From positions 109,324 through 173,323 of the forward strand of contig QCBV01000005.1 in the NCBI GenBank assembly GCA_003279015.1: a stretch of DNA of 64,000 bases, given 5' to 3'. This DNA is from Prochlorococcus sp. AG-347-J19 (GTDB lineage Bacteria; Cyanobacteriota; Cyanobacteriia; PCC-6307; Cyanobiaceae). The notes beneath the pieces are model-generated. The model worked only from the letters and a program-made list of their open reading frames with translations, was not told the origin of the DNA and did not search any database. Position numbers and translations under genes: made by a program. Every line of letters begins with the position of its first letter. The first letter of the stretch is position 1. Below are positions 1 to 9,455 of this stretch, one piece after another.

Positions 1-671
1 AAGTCCATTGCAACATTTATACTTGCATTTTTCCTTTTTCTGACTGCAGTAGCTTCTTCATTCATCCCAATAGGCTCTCCACTATCAATTAATTCAAGAC
101 GATTATTATTAATTTCATTTTCTAATAATTCTGCTAAACCAGTTTTTTCTGCTGCATCTTTAACTTTTTCAATTTTGCCGACAAACTTTATATTTATTGG
201 GAATCTACTTATTGCTTCGAGGCAACCTTCTAGAATTGGACCAGGAGCATAATCTCCACCCATACCATCAACTGCGATCCAAATTCTTTTAGATTGACTG
301 TCTTCGACCTTATCTAAAATATTATCGCTATTTTGTAATCTTTTTAATGGGTCAAAAACTAATGGCTGTAATGTATTTTTTGCTATTGAGCTAGCATTTG
401 AAACAACACTGCTGGCAGTATTCACAACAGATTCAGCGCTTGAAAATACATTACCTGCAACATTACCTGCAACATTACTAGCAACATTACTAGCAGTGGT
501 CACAACAGAACCAGCACCAGAAACTACATTACCCGCAACATTACTAGCGGTTGCCGCAGAACTAGCAGCAGTATCTACTATGGAAGTGACAGCCGAATTT
601 CTTTTGTACCAAATAACTAATCTTCTAATAGCTCTGGACTTGTTAATTTTTTGCGCTGTTTCTTTCCCCAT
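1..671 (-). CDS. plsX: PlsX, phosphate acyltransferase (partial, C-terminus beyond left edge)
   Basis: PlsX makes acyl-phosphate from acyl-ACP, the first step of bacterial phospholipid synthesis, at the inner face of the membrane. Only the first ~223 residues are in the window. The family's opening motif (VDGMGGDYAPGP) appears near residues 134-145 instead of close to the N-terminus. It is preceded by an extension of about 128 residues rich in Ala, Ser, Asn and Val, with repeated SNVA/GNVA tetrapeptides. The ATG at 671 directly follows the TAA of rpaB with no spacer, so the two genes are probably co-transcribed. The identity is firm. The role of the extension is unknown. Confidence 0.9.
   Translation of the reverse strand, partial: MGKETAQKINKSRAIRRLVIWYKRNSAVTSIVDTAASSAATASNVAGNVVSGAGSVVTTASNVASNVAGNVAGNVFSSAESVVNTASSVVSNASSIAKNTLQPLVFDPLKRLQNSDNILDKVEDSQSKRIWIAVDGMGGDYAPGPILEGCLEAISRFPINIKFVGKIEKVKDAAEKTGLAELLENEINNNRLELIDSGEPIGMNEEATAVRKRKNASINVAMD
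448..495 (-). repeat. Four tandem 12-bp units inside the plsX N-terminal extension
   Basis: Four consecutive 12-bp units occupy 448-459, 460-471, 472-483 and 484-495. The first two read acattacctgca and the last two acattactagca. On the minus strand they encode a run of (S/G)NVA tetrapeptides. The unit length keeps the reading frame, so copy number could vary between strains by slippage without breaking the gene. Confidence 0.9.
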
Positions 672-1418
672 TTATTTACCATCAAAAGGAGCAATATCAA
701 CAATCCGTTGAAAAAGATATCCTGTACCCCTTGCTGTCAAAATTAATTCAGGATTTGCTGGATCAGCCTCAAGTTTTGATCTTAATCTTGATATATGAAC
801 ATCTACGACTCTCGTGTCTACATGTCTCTCGGGGGTATATCCCCAAACTTCTTTCAAGATCTCTCCTCTACTAAATGGCTCTCCTGACCTACTTACCAAA
901 AGCTCTAAGAGACTAAATTCCATTCCAGTTAATCTTATTCTCTCATCGCTTTTAAAAACTTGTCTTCGATTTGTATCAATTTTTATATCCGTTACCAAAA
1001 TTAATCCTGAATTAGGCATTCCAGGCATTTGTTCTTTGTCGATTCTTCTAAGAACACACCTAATTCTAGCTTCTAATTCCTTTGGGCTGAATGGTTTTAC
1101 TACATAATCATCAGCCCCTAATTCTAAACCTGTTATCCTATCTGCGACATCTCCTAATGCAGTTAACATAACAATTGGGACATCAGAATCTTTCCTTAAT
1201 TCTTGACAAACTCCATAACCATCTAGCTTTGGCATCATGACGTCAAGCACTACCAAATCAGGTTCATAATCCTTAAATAACTTTAGTGCTTCTTTACCAT
1301 CACTTGCAGTTACAACTTTGTAGCCAATCATGGAGAGACGTGTCTCCAGAATTCTTCTAATACTTGCCTCGTCATCTGCGACCAGTATAGTTTCTTTAGT
1401 TTGACTAGATAGAGCCAT
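672..1418 (-). CDS. rpaB: RpaB (Ycf27), OmpR-family response regulator
   Basis: RpaB is the essential cyanobacterial regulator that binds HLR1 sites and controls high-light genes such as hli and psbA. In 248 residues there is an N-terminal receiver domain (acidic pocket D15/D16, phospho-acceptor D59 in VVLDVMMPKLDG, K108 in VVKPF) and a C-terminal winged-helix DNA-binding domain (VWGYTPERHVDTRVVDVHISRLR). The body is nearly identical in style to Ycf27/RpaB and differs from the RpaA encoded at 7430-8212. It is divergent from radA across a 107-bp gap and runs into plsX without a spacer. Two RpaB-type targets, hli genes, lie elsewhere in this window. Confidence 0.95.
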   Translation of the reverse strand: MALSSQTKETILVADDEASIRRILETRLSMIGYKVVTASDGKEALKLFKDYEPDLVVLDVMMPKLDGYGVCQELRKDSDVPIVMLTALGDVADRITGLELGADDYVVKPFSPKELEARIRCVLRRIDKEQMPGMPNSGLILVTDIKIDTNRRQVFKSDERIRLTGMEFSLLELLVSRSGEPFSRGEILKEVWGYTPERHVDTRVVDVHISRLRSKLEADPANPELILTARGTGYLFQRIVDIAPFDGK

Positions 1419-1525
1419 TTGTTTCTATTAGCTAATCAGTAAGAGAATTTATTATTAACCTAATCTAACTTGTAGAGGGGCAATATCCCAAACATTCTAG
1501 TTCCATTACTTCATTCAGAAACTTA

Positions 1526-2887
1526 ATGTCTAGCAAATTATCGACTTTTATTTGTCAGAATTGTGGATCTGAAACTTCTCAATACTTTGGGAAATGCCTT
1601 AATTGCAACTCATGGAATTCCATTGTTGAAGAAATAAAAAGTAAGAGATCTAAATATCAAGAAATAAAAGATATCAAAAACAGTAAAAAATCTATACCAT
1701 TTAATGAGATCTCATCAAAAAAAATAGCAAGATTCACGAGTGGTTTTAAGGAATTTGATCGAGTTCTTGGAGGTGGAATAGTACCTGGATCTGTTGTTTT
1801 ACTTGGAGGAGAACCAGGGATAGGTAAAAGCACAATAGTTCTTCAATCAGCAGGAAAAATATCTCTTAAAGAGAAAGTTTTATACATAACTGCAGAAGAA
1901 TCTTTAGAACAAGTAAAAATTAGATGGGAAAGATTAAATCAAAACAGTATTGATTTAAAAATTTTTGCAGAAACTAATTTTTCCCTAATTATTGAAGAGA
2001 TCAAACGTGTAAATCCCAGTTTCGCAATTATTGATAGTATCCAAGCCATCCATAATCATGAGATGGAAAGTTCTCCAGGATCGGTTTCTCAAGTTAGAGC
2101 ATGTTCATCTGAATTGCAAAATCTTGCCAAAGAAAATAATATTGCGCTTCTAATAATTGGTCATGTAACCAAAGATGGTGCTTTAGCTGGCCCTAAAACT
2201 TTAGAGCATTTAGTTGATACAGTAATAAACTTTGAAGGAGATAATATTACCTCACATAGATTACTAAGAAGTATAAAAAATCGATTTGGATCGACCTTCG
2301 AGATTGGAATTTTTGAAATGCTTGAAGAGGGTTTACGAGAAATAAAAAACCCAAGTTCAATTTTTACAAATAAAGAAAACATTTCAGGTGTAACAACTAC
2401 GATTACAAATGAAGGCACTCGACCATTAGCAGTTGATATACAAGCACTGGTAAATAAAACTTTCTACAGTAACCCAAGACGAACTACAACTGGAATAAGC
2501 ATAAATAGATTGCATCAAATCCTAGCTGTTATTGAAAAACACGTAGGGATAAAATTATCTGAATTTGATTGTTATGTAGCTACTGGTGGCGGTTTTGAGA
2601 TTAATGATCCTTCATCTGACCTAGGTGTTGCAATATCAATTTTATCAAGTTTGAAAAATATTCCTCCATTGGCCAGTAGCTCATTTATTGGAGAATTGGG
2701 TTTAAGCGGTCAGGTTAGAAAATCGAATAACCTTCGAACAAAAATAGAAGAAGCTGTAAGACTAGGGATCAAAAACATCGTAGTGCCAAAACTAGATGAG
2801 GAACTAAATAATAATTTTCAAAATTTAATAAATATCAAAGAGATATCAAATATTAAAGAAGCAGTTGACTATTCTTTATCAGTTTAA
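1526..2887 (+). CDS. radA: RadA/Sms, DNA repair ATPase
   Basis: RadA is a RecA-related ATPase that helps process recombination intermediates. All family hallmarks are visible: an N-terminal C4 zinc finger (C10, C13, C24, C27), a Walker A motif GEPGIGKST with K101, the diagnostic KNRFG motif at 251-255, and a C-terminal Lon-protease-like domain from about residue 340. The length of 453 aa is normal. It is transcribed divergently from rpaB, and its stop lies 5 bp from the stop of the convergent ycf3. Confidence 0.95.
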   Translation: MSSKLSTFICQNCGSETSQYFGKCLNCNSWNSIVEEIKSKRSKYQEIKDIKNSKKSIPFNEISSKKIARFTSGFKEFDRVLGGGIVPGSVVLLGGEPGIGKSTIVLQSAGKISLKEKVLYITAEESLEQVKIRWERLNQNSIDLKIFAETNFSLIIEEIKRVNPSFAIIDSIQAIHNHEMESSPGSVSQVRACSSELQNLAKENNIALLIIGHVTKDGALAGPKTLEHLVDTVINFEGDNITSHRLLRSIKNRFGSTFEIGIFEMLEEGLREIKNPSSIFTNKENISGVTTTITNEGTRPLAVDIQALVNKTFYSNPRRTTTGISINRLHQILAVIEKHVGIKLSEFDCYVATGGGFEINDPSSDLGVAISILSSLKNIPPLASSSFIGELGLSGQVRKSNNLRTKIEEAVRLGIKNIVVPKLDEELNNNFQNLINIKEISNIKEAVDYSLSV

Positions 2888-2892
2888 AAAAA

Positions 2893-3414
2893 TTAGAGAT
2901 ACATATCGATTGAACTTCTTCCTGAGTTTTTCAACCAATTTTCAATATCTAGATAACCACCTGGATATAATCTAACTGCTTTAGACCAGACTTCTGCAGC
3001 TTTATCAAACCAAATATCTCTCTGATCTAAATCACCATTTTGCTCAGCATATCTTCCCCTTTTTTCATAAATCAAACCTATATTTTTAAGGCATGATGGC
3101 TGTTTGGGATTTTCTACCAATGCTTTTTCATAAGTTTCAATAGACAAATCCTCTTCACCATTACTCATATATATTATTGCCATATTTTTTAAAGTCTCAC
3201 CCCTATCAATTTTATTTTCTTCAAGTAGTAAACTCTCTTTGTAATACTCTAATGCTTCTGAATAATCCCCATTATTTTGTGCAGCCAGGCCATCTCTATA
3301 ATAGATATATGCTTTTTTTTCTTTTTCTGCAATAGGCATTATTTTTACTATTGATTCAGCGATAACAGTAAAAGCTTTATCGATAAAATTGTCTCTGTTT
3401 TGATTACTAGGCAC
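2893..3414 (-). CDS. ycf3: Ycf3, photosystem I assembly TPR protein
   Basis: Ycf3 is a thylakoid-associated chaperone for assembly of PsaA and PsaB into photosystem I. The protein shows the conserved opening [10 protein letters not shown] and three TPR units ([20 protein letters not shown], then [20 protein letters not shown], then [17 protein letters not shown]). I chose the GTG at 3414, which gives [13 protein letters not shown] and 173 residues, the usual Ycf3 length. An upstream ATG at 3507 would add 31 hydrophobic, poorly ycf3-like residues. It converges on radA and is divergent from the copper ATPase gene. Confidence 0.92.
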   Translation of the reverse strand: MPSNQNRDNFIDKAFTVIAESIVKIMPIAEKEKKAYIYYRDGLAAQNNGDYSEALEYYKESLLLEENKIDRGETLKNMAIIYMSNGEEDLSIETYEKALVENPKQPSCLKNIGLIYEKRGRYAEQNGDLDQRDIWFDKAAEVWSKAVRLYPGGYLDIENWLKNSGRSSIDMYL

Positions 3415-3535
3415 CGGTCTAAAACTAATAAAATTAATATAGTAATTTAAAAAATAAATATTTAAAAAGTCTATTACATTTATTATTATAGTTAAAAAAT
3501 AGGTCAAGCATTAATTTGCTTCAATTGTGAAAAAT

Positions 3536-5830
3536 ATGGAAAGCATTCAATTAAATATTACAGGAATGAAGTGCGGAGGTTGTGTTAGTACTGTTGAAAA
3601 AATATTAAATAATTCTGATGGTATTGAAAATGTTTCTGTTAACTTACTCACTGAAAGTGCATATTTTGAAATTACTCAGAAAAATATAGAGATAGAAGCA
3701 GTTCTCAAAAATCTAAAAGAAAATGGTTTCCCATCAAAAATTTACATAAATGATTTTTCAAAAAAAATAAACAAGGCAGAATTAGAAAAAAAAAAGAAGT
3801 GGAATAATCAATGGAAAAAACTAACTTTTGCTTTATTACTTTTATTATTTTCAGGTTTAGGTCATCTAGCAGAAGGAAGATATATAAATTTTCCGATATT
3901 AGGTAATATATATTTTCACGCTTCACTAGCAACATTAGCTCTTTTATTTCCTGGCAGAGGAATAATTATTAATGGGTTGAAATCATTTATTAAGAACCGT
4001 CCTGATATGGATTCTCTAGTAGCTCTTGGAGTAACTAGCGCATATATAACAAGTCTTCTATCCTTAATATTTACTACTACTGGTTTTCCTTGTTTTTTTA
4101 ATGAACCAGTTATGCTGTTAGGTTTCATATTGATTGGGCGTTTCTTAGAGGAAAGAGCGAGATACCAAACTGGTTCATCCATTGGAGAGTTATTAGATCT
4201 ACAACCTGAAATGGCAAATATCTATACAGAAGATAATCAAATAAAATCAATAAGAGTAAACACTTTAAGACCAAATCAAGAGATTCAAGTTTTAGCTGGA
4301 GACAGAGTACCTGCTGACTGCATTGTTACTCAAGGTAATTCATATATTGATGTTTCACATATCACTGGAGAATCCAAACCTATCGAGGTAAAAGAAGGCG
4401 AAAATCTATCTAGTGGGTCTTTAAATCTTAATTCCACTCTTAGACTTAAAGTACAAAATGTAGGAGGAGATTCTTCTCTTGCAAAACTAGTAAATCTTAT
4501 TGAGTCTGTAAACGCTAGAAAACCTCGCATTCAAAGAATTGCCGATGAAATTGCAGGCAAATTTACTTACTTTGTGCTAATTTTTGCTACTTTAACTTTC
4601 TTCTTTTGGTGGAAAGGGGCAAGAAACATTTGGCCAGATTTATTAAGTCATAAAGATCAATTCATCAATCACTCAAGCCATACACTTCATAGTGCGCTTG
4701 GTAGTAATGCTGAGAATTTCCTTAGTTTAGCAATACAATTGTCAATTGCTGTTTTAGTAATAGCTTGTCCTTGTGCATTAGGTTTAGCCACCCCAACTGT
4801 AATAACTGTCGCATCAGGTAAAGCAGCAAAAAAGGGCGTTTTATTTAAAGGCGGGGACAAAATAGAGATGGCTTCAAAAATTAATCAAATTATTTTTGAT
4901 AAGACAGGCACTTTAACAAAAGGTAAGCCTTTCATTGTTGATTATAAAAATTATGATGATCATTCATTTTTATTAAAAATAGCTGCCAGTTTAGAAAAGG
5001 AAAGCAGACATCCAATCGCAGATGCTTTAATTCAAGAGGCAAAAAAGCAAAATTTAAGTTTATTTCCAATAAAGAAAATTTTTACTCATTCAGGGCGAGG
5101 TATTTCTGGAGAACTTGAATCAATTGATGGACTTATTAATATTGGAAATATTGAATGGCTACTAAGCAAAGGGATAATTATTGATAGTAAGGCAAAAAAA
5201 GTCATTGAAAATGAAGAAACAAAAACGAACACCATCATTGGAGTAAGTATTAAAGATAAGTTATTAGGCTTTATTTTGCTAGGAGATTTACTCAGAGATG
5301 ATTCAATTAAAACAGTTCAAAATTTGAGAGAAAACAAATTTAAAATTAACATTTTAAGTGGCGATAGGAAACAAACGGTTTTAGCTTTAGCAAAAAAAAT
5401 TGGTTGTAAAGAAACAGAAGTAAAATGGGATCTTCTTCCTGAAATGAAGCTAAAGAATATAGAAAATTTAAAAATTAATAATAAAGTGGCAATGATTGGC
5501 GATGGTATTAATGATGTCCCAGCCTTAGCATCCTCAGACTTAGGAATTGCGGTAGGATCTGGTACTCAAATAGCCAAGGCAAATGCAGATGTAGTATTAA
5601 TGGGAGATCAACTAAATGGATTACCCTACGCCTTAAATCTTGCAAAAAAAACTATAAGAAAAATAAAGCAAAATCTAACATGGGCTTTTGGTTACAACTT
5701 ACTAGCTATACCTTTGGCAGCCGGCATTTTATTCCCTAAATACGGTATTCTTCTTACGCCCTCGATAGCAGCATTATTGATGGCTACAAGCTCTATTACA
5801 GTTGTAATTAATGCTTTATCTTTAGAATAA
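3536..5830 (+). CDS. Copper-transporting P1B-type ATPase (PacS/CtaA class)
   Basis: This pump moves Cu(I) across the cytoplasmic or thylakoid membrane, in cyanobacteria often to supply plastocyanin. There is an N-terminal heavy-metal-associated domain with GMKCGGC (C13 and C16), several membrane spans, the intramembrane CPC copper motif around residue 410, the phosphorylation motif DKTGTLTKG around 455, an HP dipeptide (SRHPIADA) and [10 protein letters not shown] in the ATP-binding domain. A GTG at 3527 would add three residues; the ATG at 3536 gives a more typical start. The stop overlaps the tmk ATG (TAATG), so the genes are translationally coupled. Sequence alone does not separate CtaA from PacS. 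Confidence 0.92.
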   Translation: MESIQLNITGMKCGGCVSTVEKILNNSDGIENVSVNLLTESAYFEITQKNIEIEAVLKNLKENGFPSKIYINDFSKKINKAELEKKKKWNNQWKKLTFALLLLLFSGLGHLAEGRYINFPILGNIYFHASLATLALLFPGRGIIINGLKSFIKNRPDMDSLVALGVTSAYITSLLSLIFTTTGFPCFFNEPVMLLGFILIGRFLEERARYQTGSSIGELLDLQPEMANIYTEDNQIKSIRVNTLRPNQEIQVLAGDRVPADCIVTQGNSYIDVSHITGESKPIEVKEGENLSSGSLNLNSTLRLKVQNVGGDSSLAKLVNLIESVNARKPRIQRIADEIAGKFTYFVLIFATLTFFFWWKGARNIWPDLLSHKDQFINHSSHTLHSALGSNAENFLSLAIQLSIAVLVIACPCALGLATPTVITVASGKAAKKGVLFKGGDKIEMASKINQIIFDKTGTLTKGKPFIVDYKNYDDHSFLLKIAASLEKESRHPIADALIQEAKKQNLSLFPIKKIFTHSGRGISGELESIDGLINIGNIEWLLSKGIIIDSKAKKVIENEETKTNTIIGVSIKDKLLGFILLGDLLRDDSIKTVQNLRENKFKINILSGDRKQTVLALAKKIGCKETEVKWDLLPEMKLKNIENLKINNKVAMIGDGINDVPALASSDLGIAVGSGTQIAKANADVVLMGDQLNGLPYALNLAKKTIRKIKQNLTWAFGYNLLAIPLAAGILFPKYGILLTPSIAALLMATSSITVVINALSLE

Positions 5831-6468
5831 TGAAAGGAAAATTTATCGTCATTGAAGGTATTGATGGATGTGGCAAGACTACTCAGATAGATCATCTATC
5901 GAAATGGCTACCTAATAGTGGTCTAATAAAGAATGGGTCTAAATTAATTACAACAAGAGAGCCAGGTGGCAGTCATCTAGGAAAAAGACTTAGAAGAATG
6001 ATTCTTGATAATAATGAAAAAAATAAGCCTTCCTCGCTTGCAGAATTATTGCTTTATTCCGCAGATAGAGCTGAACACGTTTCCAAAATTATTTCACCTG
6101 CTTTAAACAATAATGATTGGGTAATAAGTGATAGATTTTCCGACTCTACTCTGGCTTATCAAGGTTATGGAAGAAATATAAATTTAGAAATAATAAAAAA
6201 TATTGAATCTATTGTGTGTCAAGGAGAATCTCCTGATCTAACTTTCTTCTTAGAAATTTCTCCAGAAGAAAGCATATTCCGAAGAAAGAATGAAATTCCG
6301 GATAGAATTGAGTCAGAAGGTATTAAATTTTTAGAAAAAGTAAATGAAGGCTTCAAACTAATTGCCAAGGAAAAAAACTGGATAGTTATATCTGCCTCAC
6401 AAAATATTGAAACTATTTCTAATCAAATTAAAGAGATTTTACTAAAGAATTTTTCTGATAAAAAATGA
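5830..6468 (+). CDS. tmk: Thymidylate kinase
   Basis: Tmk phosphorylates dTMP to dTDP for DNA synthesis. The 212-residue protein has the P-loop [10 protein letters not shown] near residues 10-19, the TREPGG motif, the [15 protein letters not shown] segment around residue 100 and an Arg-rich lid ([11 protein letters not shown]). The start codon shares its A with the stop of the upstream copper ATPase gene, and its own TGA overlaps the holB ATG as ATGA, so the three genes form a tightly coupled run. Confidence 0.95.
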   Translation: MKGKFIVIEGIDGCGKTTQIDHLSKWLPNSGLIKNGSKLITTREPGGSHLGKRLRRMILDNNEKNKPSSLAELLLYSADRAEHVSKIISPALNNNDWVISDRFSDSTLAYQGYGRNINLEIIKNIESIVCQGESPDLTFFLEISPEESIFRRKNEIPDRIESEGIKFLEKVNEGFKLIAKEKNWIVISASQNIETISNQIKEILLKNFSDKK

Positions 6469-7433
6469 TTGAGGTAAAAAAAAATAATTTTTTCTTTAAT
6501 GAAGAAGTCAATACCTGTCTCAACAATATAATTCAAAACAAATCATTTGCTAATGGATATATATTTTATGGTGCTGAAGGAGTAGGGAAAAGGCAAACTG
6601 CTATTGAATTTATAAAAAAGATTTTCAAACAATCTTCACCACAAGAGAATGTTGAAGAGAAAATTACCAACAATAACCATCCTGATTTTCTAATTATCGA
6701 ACCTGATCCTATTTTGGGAACTAAAAATTCAAGCAGTTCCTATCTTGAAAAAAGAATAAAAAGTGGATCTGAGATAATTAAGATTGCTCAAATACGTAAT
6801 ATCAAAACTTTTCTTGGTCAGAAATCAATAAACTCAGAAAAAAAAATTGTTTTAATTATTGATGCACACCTCCTCAACGAAGCAGCCTCAAATTGCCTTT
6901 TAAAAACCTTAGAAGAACCTAGTAATGGCATTTTTATTTTACTAACATCCAAACTCAACCTTCTCTTAGATACAATAATCTCAAGATGTCAAATAGTCAG
7001 ATTTCGTTCCTTTTCTAGTAAACAAATAAAGTCTATTTTTGAAGATTATTTAAATACTTCTAAATTAAAAATTAATCCAAAATTAAAATTTGAAGATTTA
7101 ATTAACTCTTCAAATGGATCTCCAAATCAATTACTGAAAAATATTGAAATATGGAATGATTTTTCAGATGAAATTATCAGTAAATTAGATTCTCCAATAA
7201 AAAATAATCTGGAAATATTAGAAATATCTAAATTAATATCTGAAAAATTAGAAATTTATCAACAAATTTATTTAGTTAATTTAATAGAAACAATGTGGTG
7301 GAGAAAAACAAAAAATATTGGTTTAGTTATGAAGCTTGAAAAATTAAAAAATTTCTTAAGAAAAAATATTCAACCAAGATTGGCGTGGGAAATTACTTTC
7401 TTAAAAATTTCGAGAGAAGATATACAAGATTAA
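6465..7433 (+). CDS. holB: DNA polymerase III delta-prime subunit
   Basis: HolB is a clamp-loader subunit. The 322-aa protein shows a degenerate AAA+ P-loop ([12 protein letters not shown]), the [20 protein letters not shown] segment equivalent to the Walker B and sensor region, and the SRCQIVRF motif that supplies the arginine finger to a neighbouring subunit. The usual zinc-binding cysteines of DnaX/HolB are not obvious, which is common in divergent HolB proteins. The pairing tmk-holB is a classic arrangement. The last four bases (TTAA) are shared with the convergent stop of rpaA. Confidence 0.9.
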   Translation: MIEVKKNNFFFNEEVNTCLNNIIQNKSFANGYIFYGAEGVGKRQTAIEFIKKIFKQSSPQENVEEKITNNNHPDFLIIEPDPILGTKNSSSSYLEKRIKSGSEIIKIAQIRNIKTFLGQKSINSEKKIVLIIDAHLLNEAASNCLLKTLEEPSNGIFILLTSKLNLLLDTIISRCQIVRFRSFSSKQIKSIFEDYLNTSKLKINPKLKFEDLINSSNGSPNQLLKNIEIWNDFSDEIISKLDSPIKNNLEILEISKLISEKLEIYQQIYLVNLIETMWWRKTKNIGLVMKLEKLKNFLRKNIQPRLAWEITFLKISREDIQD

Positions 7434-8212
7434 TCTACCGCAGAATTTATCAAATTAGGATTTCTTGCTTGAATAAACTCTTGCCTAGCAATTTCAATTT
7501 GAGAACCAATAGGTAACTCAAGACAATATCCAGCACCATATACAGTTTTTATATATATAGGTTTACGTGGATCTGGCTCAAGTTTGGTACGTAAATGTCT
7601 AATATGAACTCTGATTGTCTCGATATCATCATCAGGTTCATATCCCCATACTTCCTTCAGAATTAATGCTGGCGATACAGTTTGACCATGCCTCTGTAAA
7701 AGACAATGAAGCAATTCAAATTCTAGATGAGTTAATCTAACAGGAGATTCAAACCAGATAGCTTCAAATCTTTCAGGAACAAGAGTTAAAGGGCCATAAT
7801 TTAATATTTCTTGCTGATTACAAGAATTTAATTGTGCTCTATTAGTTCTTCTTAACAAAGCTTTTATGCGTACATGTAGTTCTTCTAGATCAAATGGTTT
7901 AGTAATATAATCATCTGCCCCAGAGTTAAATCCAGTTACTTTATCTTTAAGACCACCTAATGCAGTTATCATCAAAATTGGGATATTTGATGTTCTCTCA
8001 TCTCTTCTTAGTCGTTGACATAAAGTTAATCCGTCAACACTTGGTAGCATTAAATCTAAAAGTATTAAATCTGGTGAATATTGAAGAGCTAATGCTTGTC
8101 CTTTTATCCCATCTTCAGCTTTTTGGACATCGAAACCAGAATGTTCTAAATGCCTAGCAACCAAATCGCGCATATCACGATCATCTTCAATTAGAAGGAT
8201 TGAAATTTTCAT
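7430..8212 (-). CDS. rpaA: RpaA, OmpR-family master output regulator of the circadian clock
   Basis: RpaA, phosphorylated through SasA, drives rhythmic gene expression in cyanobacteria. The receiver domain carries D10/D11, phospho-acceptor D53 and K105. The winged-helix domain contains the RpaA-type stretch [20 protein letters not shown] and [29 protein letters not shown]. The protein has 260 residues with a C-terminal tail after the CLELP motif. This distinguishes it from the RpaB at 672-1418. A roughly 400-bp gap lies upstream. The stop codon overlaps the holB stop in a shared TTAA. Confidence 0.93.
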   Translation of the reverse strand: MKISILLIEDDRDMRDLVARHLEHSGFDVQKAEDGIKGQALALQYSPDLILLDLMLPSVDGLTLCQRLRRDERTSNIPILMITALGGLKDKVTGFNSGADDYITKPFDLEELHVRIKALLRRTNRAQLNSCNQQEILNYGPLTLVPERFEAIWFESPVRLTHLEFELLHCLLQRHGQTVSPALILKEVWGYEPDDDIETIRVHIRHLRTKLEPDPRKPIYIKTVYGAGYCLELPIGSQIEIARQEFIQARNPNLINSAVD

Positions 8213-8616
8213 ATTTATAAACTATTAAATTAAAATTATTTTTTGGTAATATAATTCTCTCAATAATTTATAAAGATTGCTGAATTAGTGTAAACATTTT
8301 TATCAATTAGATATATAAACAATCCAATCACTGCAAGGGATTAAACAGAAATTGATAATTTTAAAAAGTTTAAATTTTACAATTTCTTTCGATTTTATTT
8401 ACTTTTTCTTAATAATTAGAGGAATATCTAGGAAAAATAATTATCAAATTTGAAAGAATATTTAATCTAAGTTGCCATTGTAATAAGGAATTTAAAAGTG
8501 AAATTAGATTGAGATACTCAGTTTTCAAAAATTTTTTAACTTATTTTAAAGTTTTTGATTTCGTCTGAGTGTTTAAATTAATAATTTTGTTTATATTAAA
8601 AAAAATTTGAGTATCT
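8213..8616. other. 404-bp intergenic region between rpaA and a small acidic protein gene
   Basis: I see no credible coding sequence. The region is very AT-rich and must hold the rpaA promoter on the minus strand and the promoter of the plus-strand gene at 8617. Two inverted matches stand out: TTGATAATT at 8352-8360 against AATTATCAA at 8439-8447, and AGATACTCA at 8512-8520 against TGAGTATCT at 8608-8616. The second abuts the start codon. No RNA family could be recognised. Confidence 0.6.
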
Positions 8617-8976
8617 ATGAAAAAGAAGTCTATTGTCTATTCTGAATTATCGAAAAAACAATTAGAAAATCTCAAAGAAATTTACATTCAAAAAAAAGTT
8701 GAATCAATGAGTCATCGAGAGCTTAAAGAGTATGTACTAGAAATTATTTCTCATCAGATCAACAACACTATTGGTAATGAAGAGGAATTGGAAGCATGGA
8801 GAGAAATGTCAGATTTTTTTGGAGACCAATTTGAAAAAATTATCTTAGAAATACAAAAGAAATACATTGAAGATAAGAACCTACCTGAAACAGAAATAAA
8901 TCCTCAGAAGGAAAGAATAGAATTACTTGAAAGGAATAATTCAGATCAAGAAAAAAAGGATATGTGGGATGACTAG
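8617..8976 (+). CDS. Small acidic helical protein of unknown function
   Basis: The 119-residue protein has no signal peptide or membrane span and looks almost entirely helical and charged. A central block (SHRELKEYVLEII followed by NTIGNEEELEAWREM) has the feel of a conserved domain, and the C-terminal third is a Glu/Lys/Asn-rich tail. I do not recognise a named family with confidence; I have an unverified impression of similar small proteins in marine picocyanobacteria and their phages. It stands alone, flanked by large gaps and near a tRNA gene. The start lacks a clear Shine-Dalgarno, and a possible stem covers the upstream bases. Confidence 0.75.
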   Translation: MKKKSIVYSELSKKQLENLKEIYIQKKVESMSHRELKEYVLEIISHQINNTIGNEEELEAWREMSDFFGDQFEKIILEIQKKYIEDKNLPETEINPQKERIELLERNNSDQEKKDMWDD

Positions 8977-9246
8977 AATTTCCTAAATGATGTAATTCAA
9001 GTAATACAAACAAAAATTTATCTTAATTTTTAGAACGTAAAAATCAATCAAGGAACTTATCTTTGCCGCTTGAATGGATAAAAAATATGTTCTAATTACT
9101 ATTCTTACAAAATGTTTATAAATTTCTAGAATTATTGATATAAAAGGAATTTTATTTATTTTTAACGTTCTATTTACTGTTCTTAATATTATATAAATTT
9201 TACTTGATTATATCTTCGGCTGAACACAATTTAACTAAAAATAGAT

Positions 9247-9300
9247 CAAGGCAATAAAAAAGTCACCTTTATTCAAGGCAATAAAAAAGTCACCTTTATT
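9247..9300. repeat. Exact 27-bp tandem duplication overlapping the tRNA-Asn terminator
   Basis: Two adjacent, identical 27-bp copies occupy 9247-9273 and 9274-9300. Each starts with caaggcaataaaaaag and ends with tcacctttatt. The copy nearer the tRNA forms one arm and the poly-U tail of a terminator hairpin on the minus strand. The outer copy repeats that arm. Confidence 0.95.
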
Positions 9301-9312
9301 TAGGTGACTTTG
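9283..9312 (-). terminator. Rho-independent terminator of tRNA-Asn
   Basis: Reading the minus strand downstream of the tRNA, AAAGTCACCT pairs with AGGTGACTTT across a six-base loop, giving a 10-bp stem that ends in a run of six Ts. This is a textbook intrinsic terminator and is one of very few in the window. Confidence 0.8.
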
Positions 9313-9334
9313 GATAACTTTTGAAATTTATAAA

Positions 9335-9406
<72 letters not shown>

Positions 9407-9417
9407 ATATAAGATGA

Positions 9418-9446
9418 ATTTAGCTCTTTAAAGTACCTTATGACAA
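9418..9446 (-). promoter_or_regulatory. Candidate promoter of tRNA-Asn
   Basis: On the minus strand TTGTCA (9446-9441) and CTAAAT (9423-9418) are separated by 17 bp, a good sigma-70 geometry. Transcription would start a few bases before the mature tRNA 5' end at 9406. Confidence 0.4.
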
Positions 9447-9455
9447 GTACAAAGG

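Larger units (their letters stand above)
8977..9334. other. 358-bp gap between the small protein gene and tRNA-Asn
   Basis: No open reading frame worth calling is present. The right end holds a tandem 27-bp duplication and a terminator for tRNA-Asn, listed separately. An imperfect inverted repeat (agaacgtaaaaat at 9032-9044 against its complement, with a one-base bulge, at 9158-9171) spans about 140 bp and could mark a structured transcript, but that is weak evidence in such AT-rich DNA. Confidence 0.5.

Noticed and set aside
496..1107. Two plus-strand open frames opposite plsX and rpaB
   Set aside because: They are shadows of conserved minus-strand genes. The first is repeat-derived low complexity.
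9074..9121. A 15-codon plus-strand frame in the gap near tRNA-Asn
   Set aside because: It is too short, has no convincing ribosome-binding site and no recognisable motif.
9247..9300. Tandem repeat considered as a CRISPR remnant
   Set aside because: There are only two copies, with no spacer between them, and one arm is part of a terminator hairpin. No cas genes are present.
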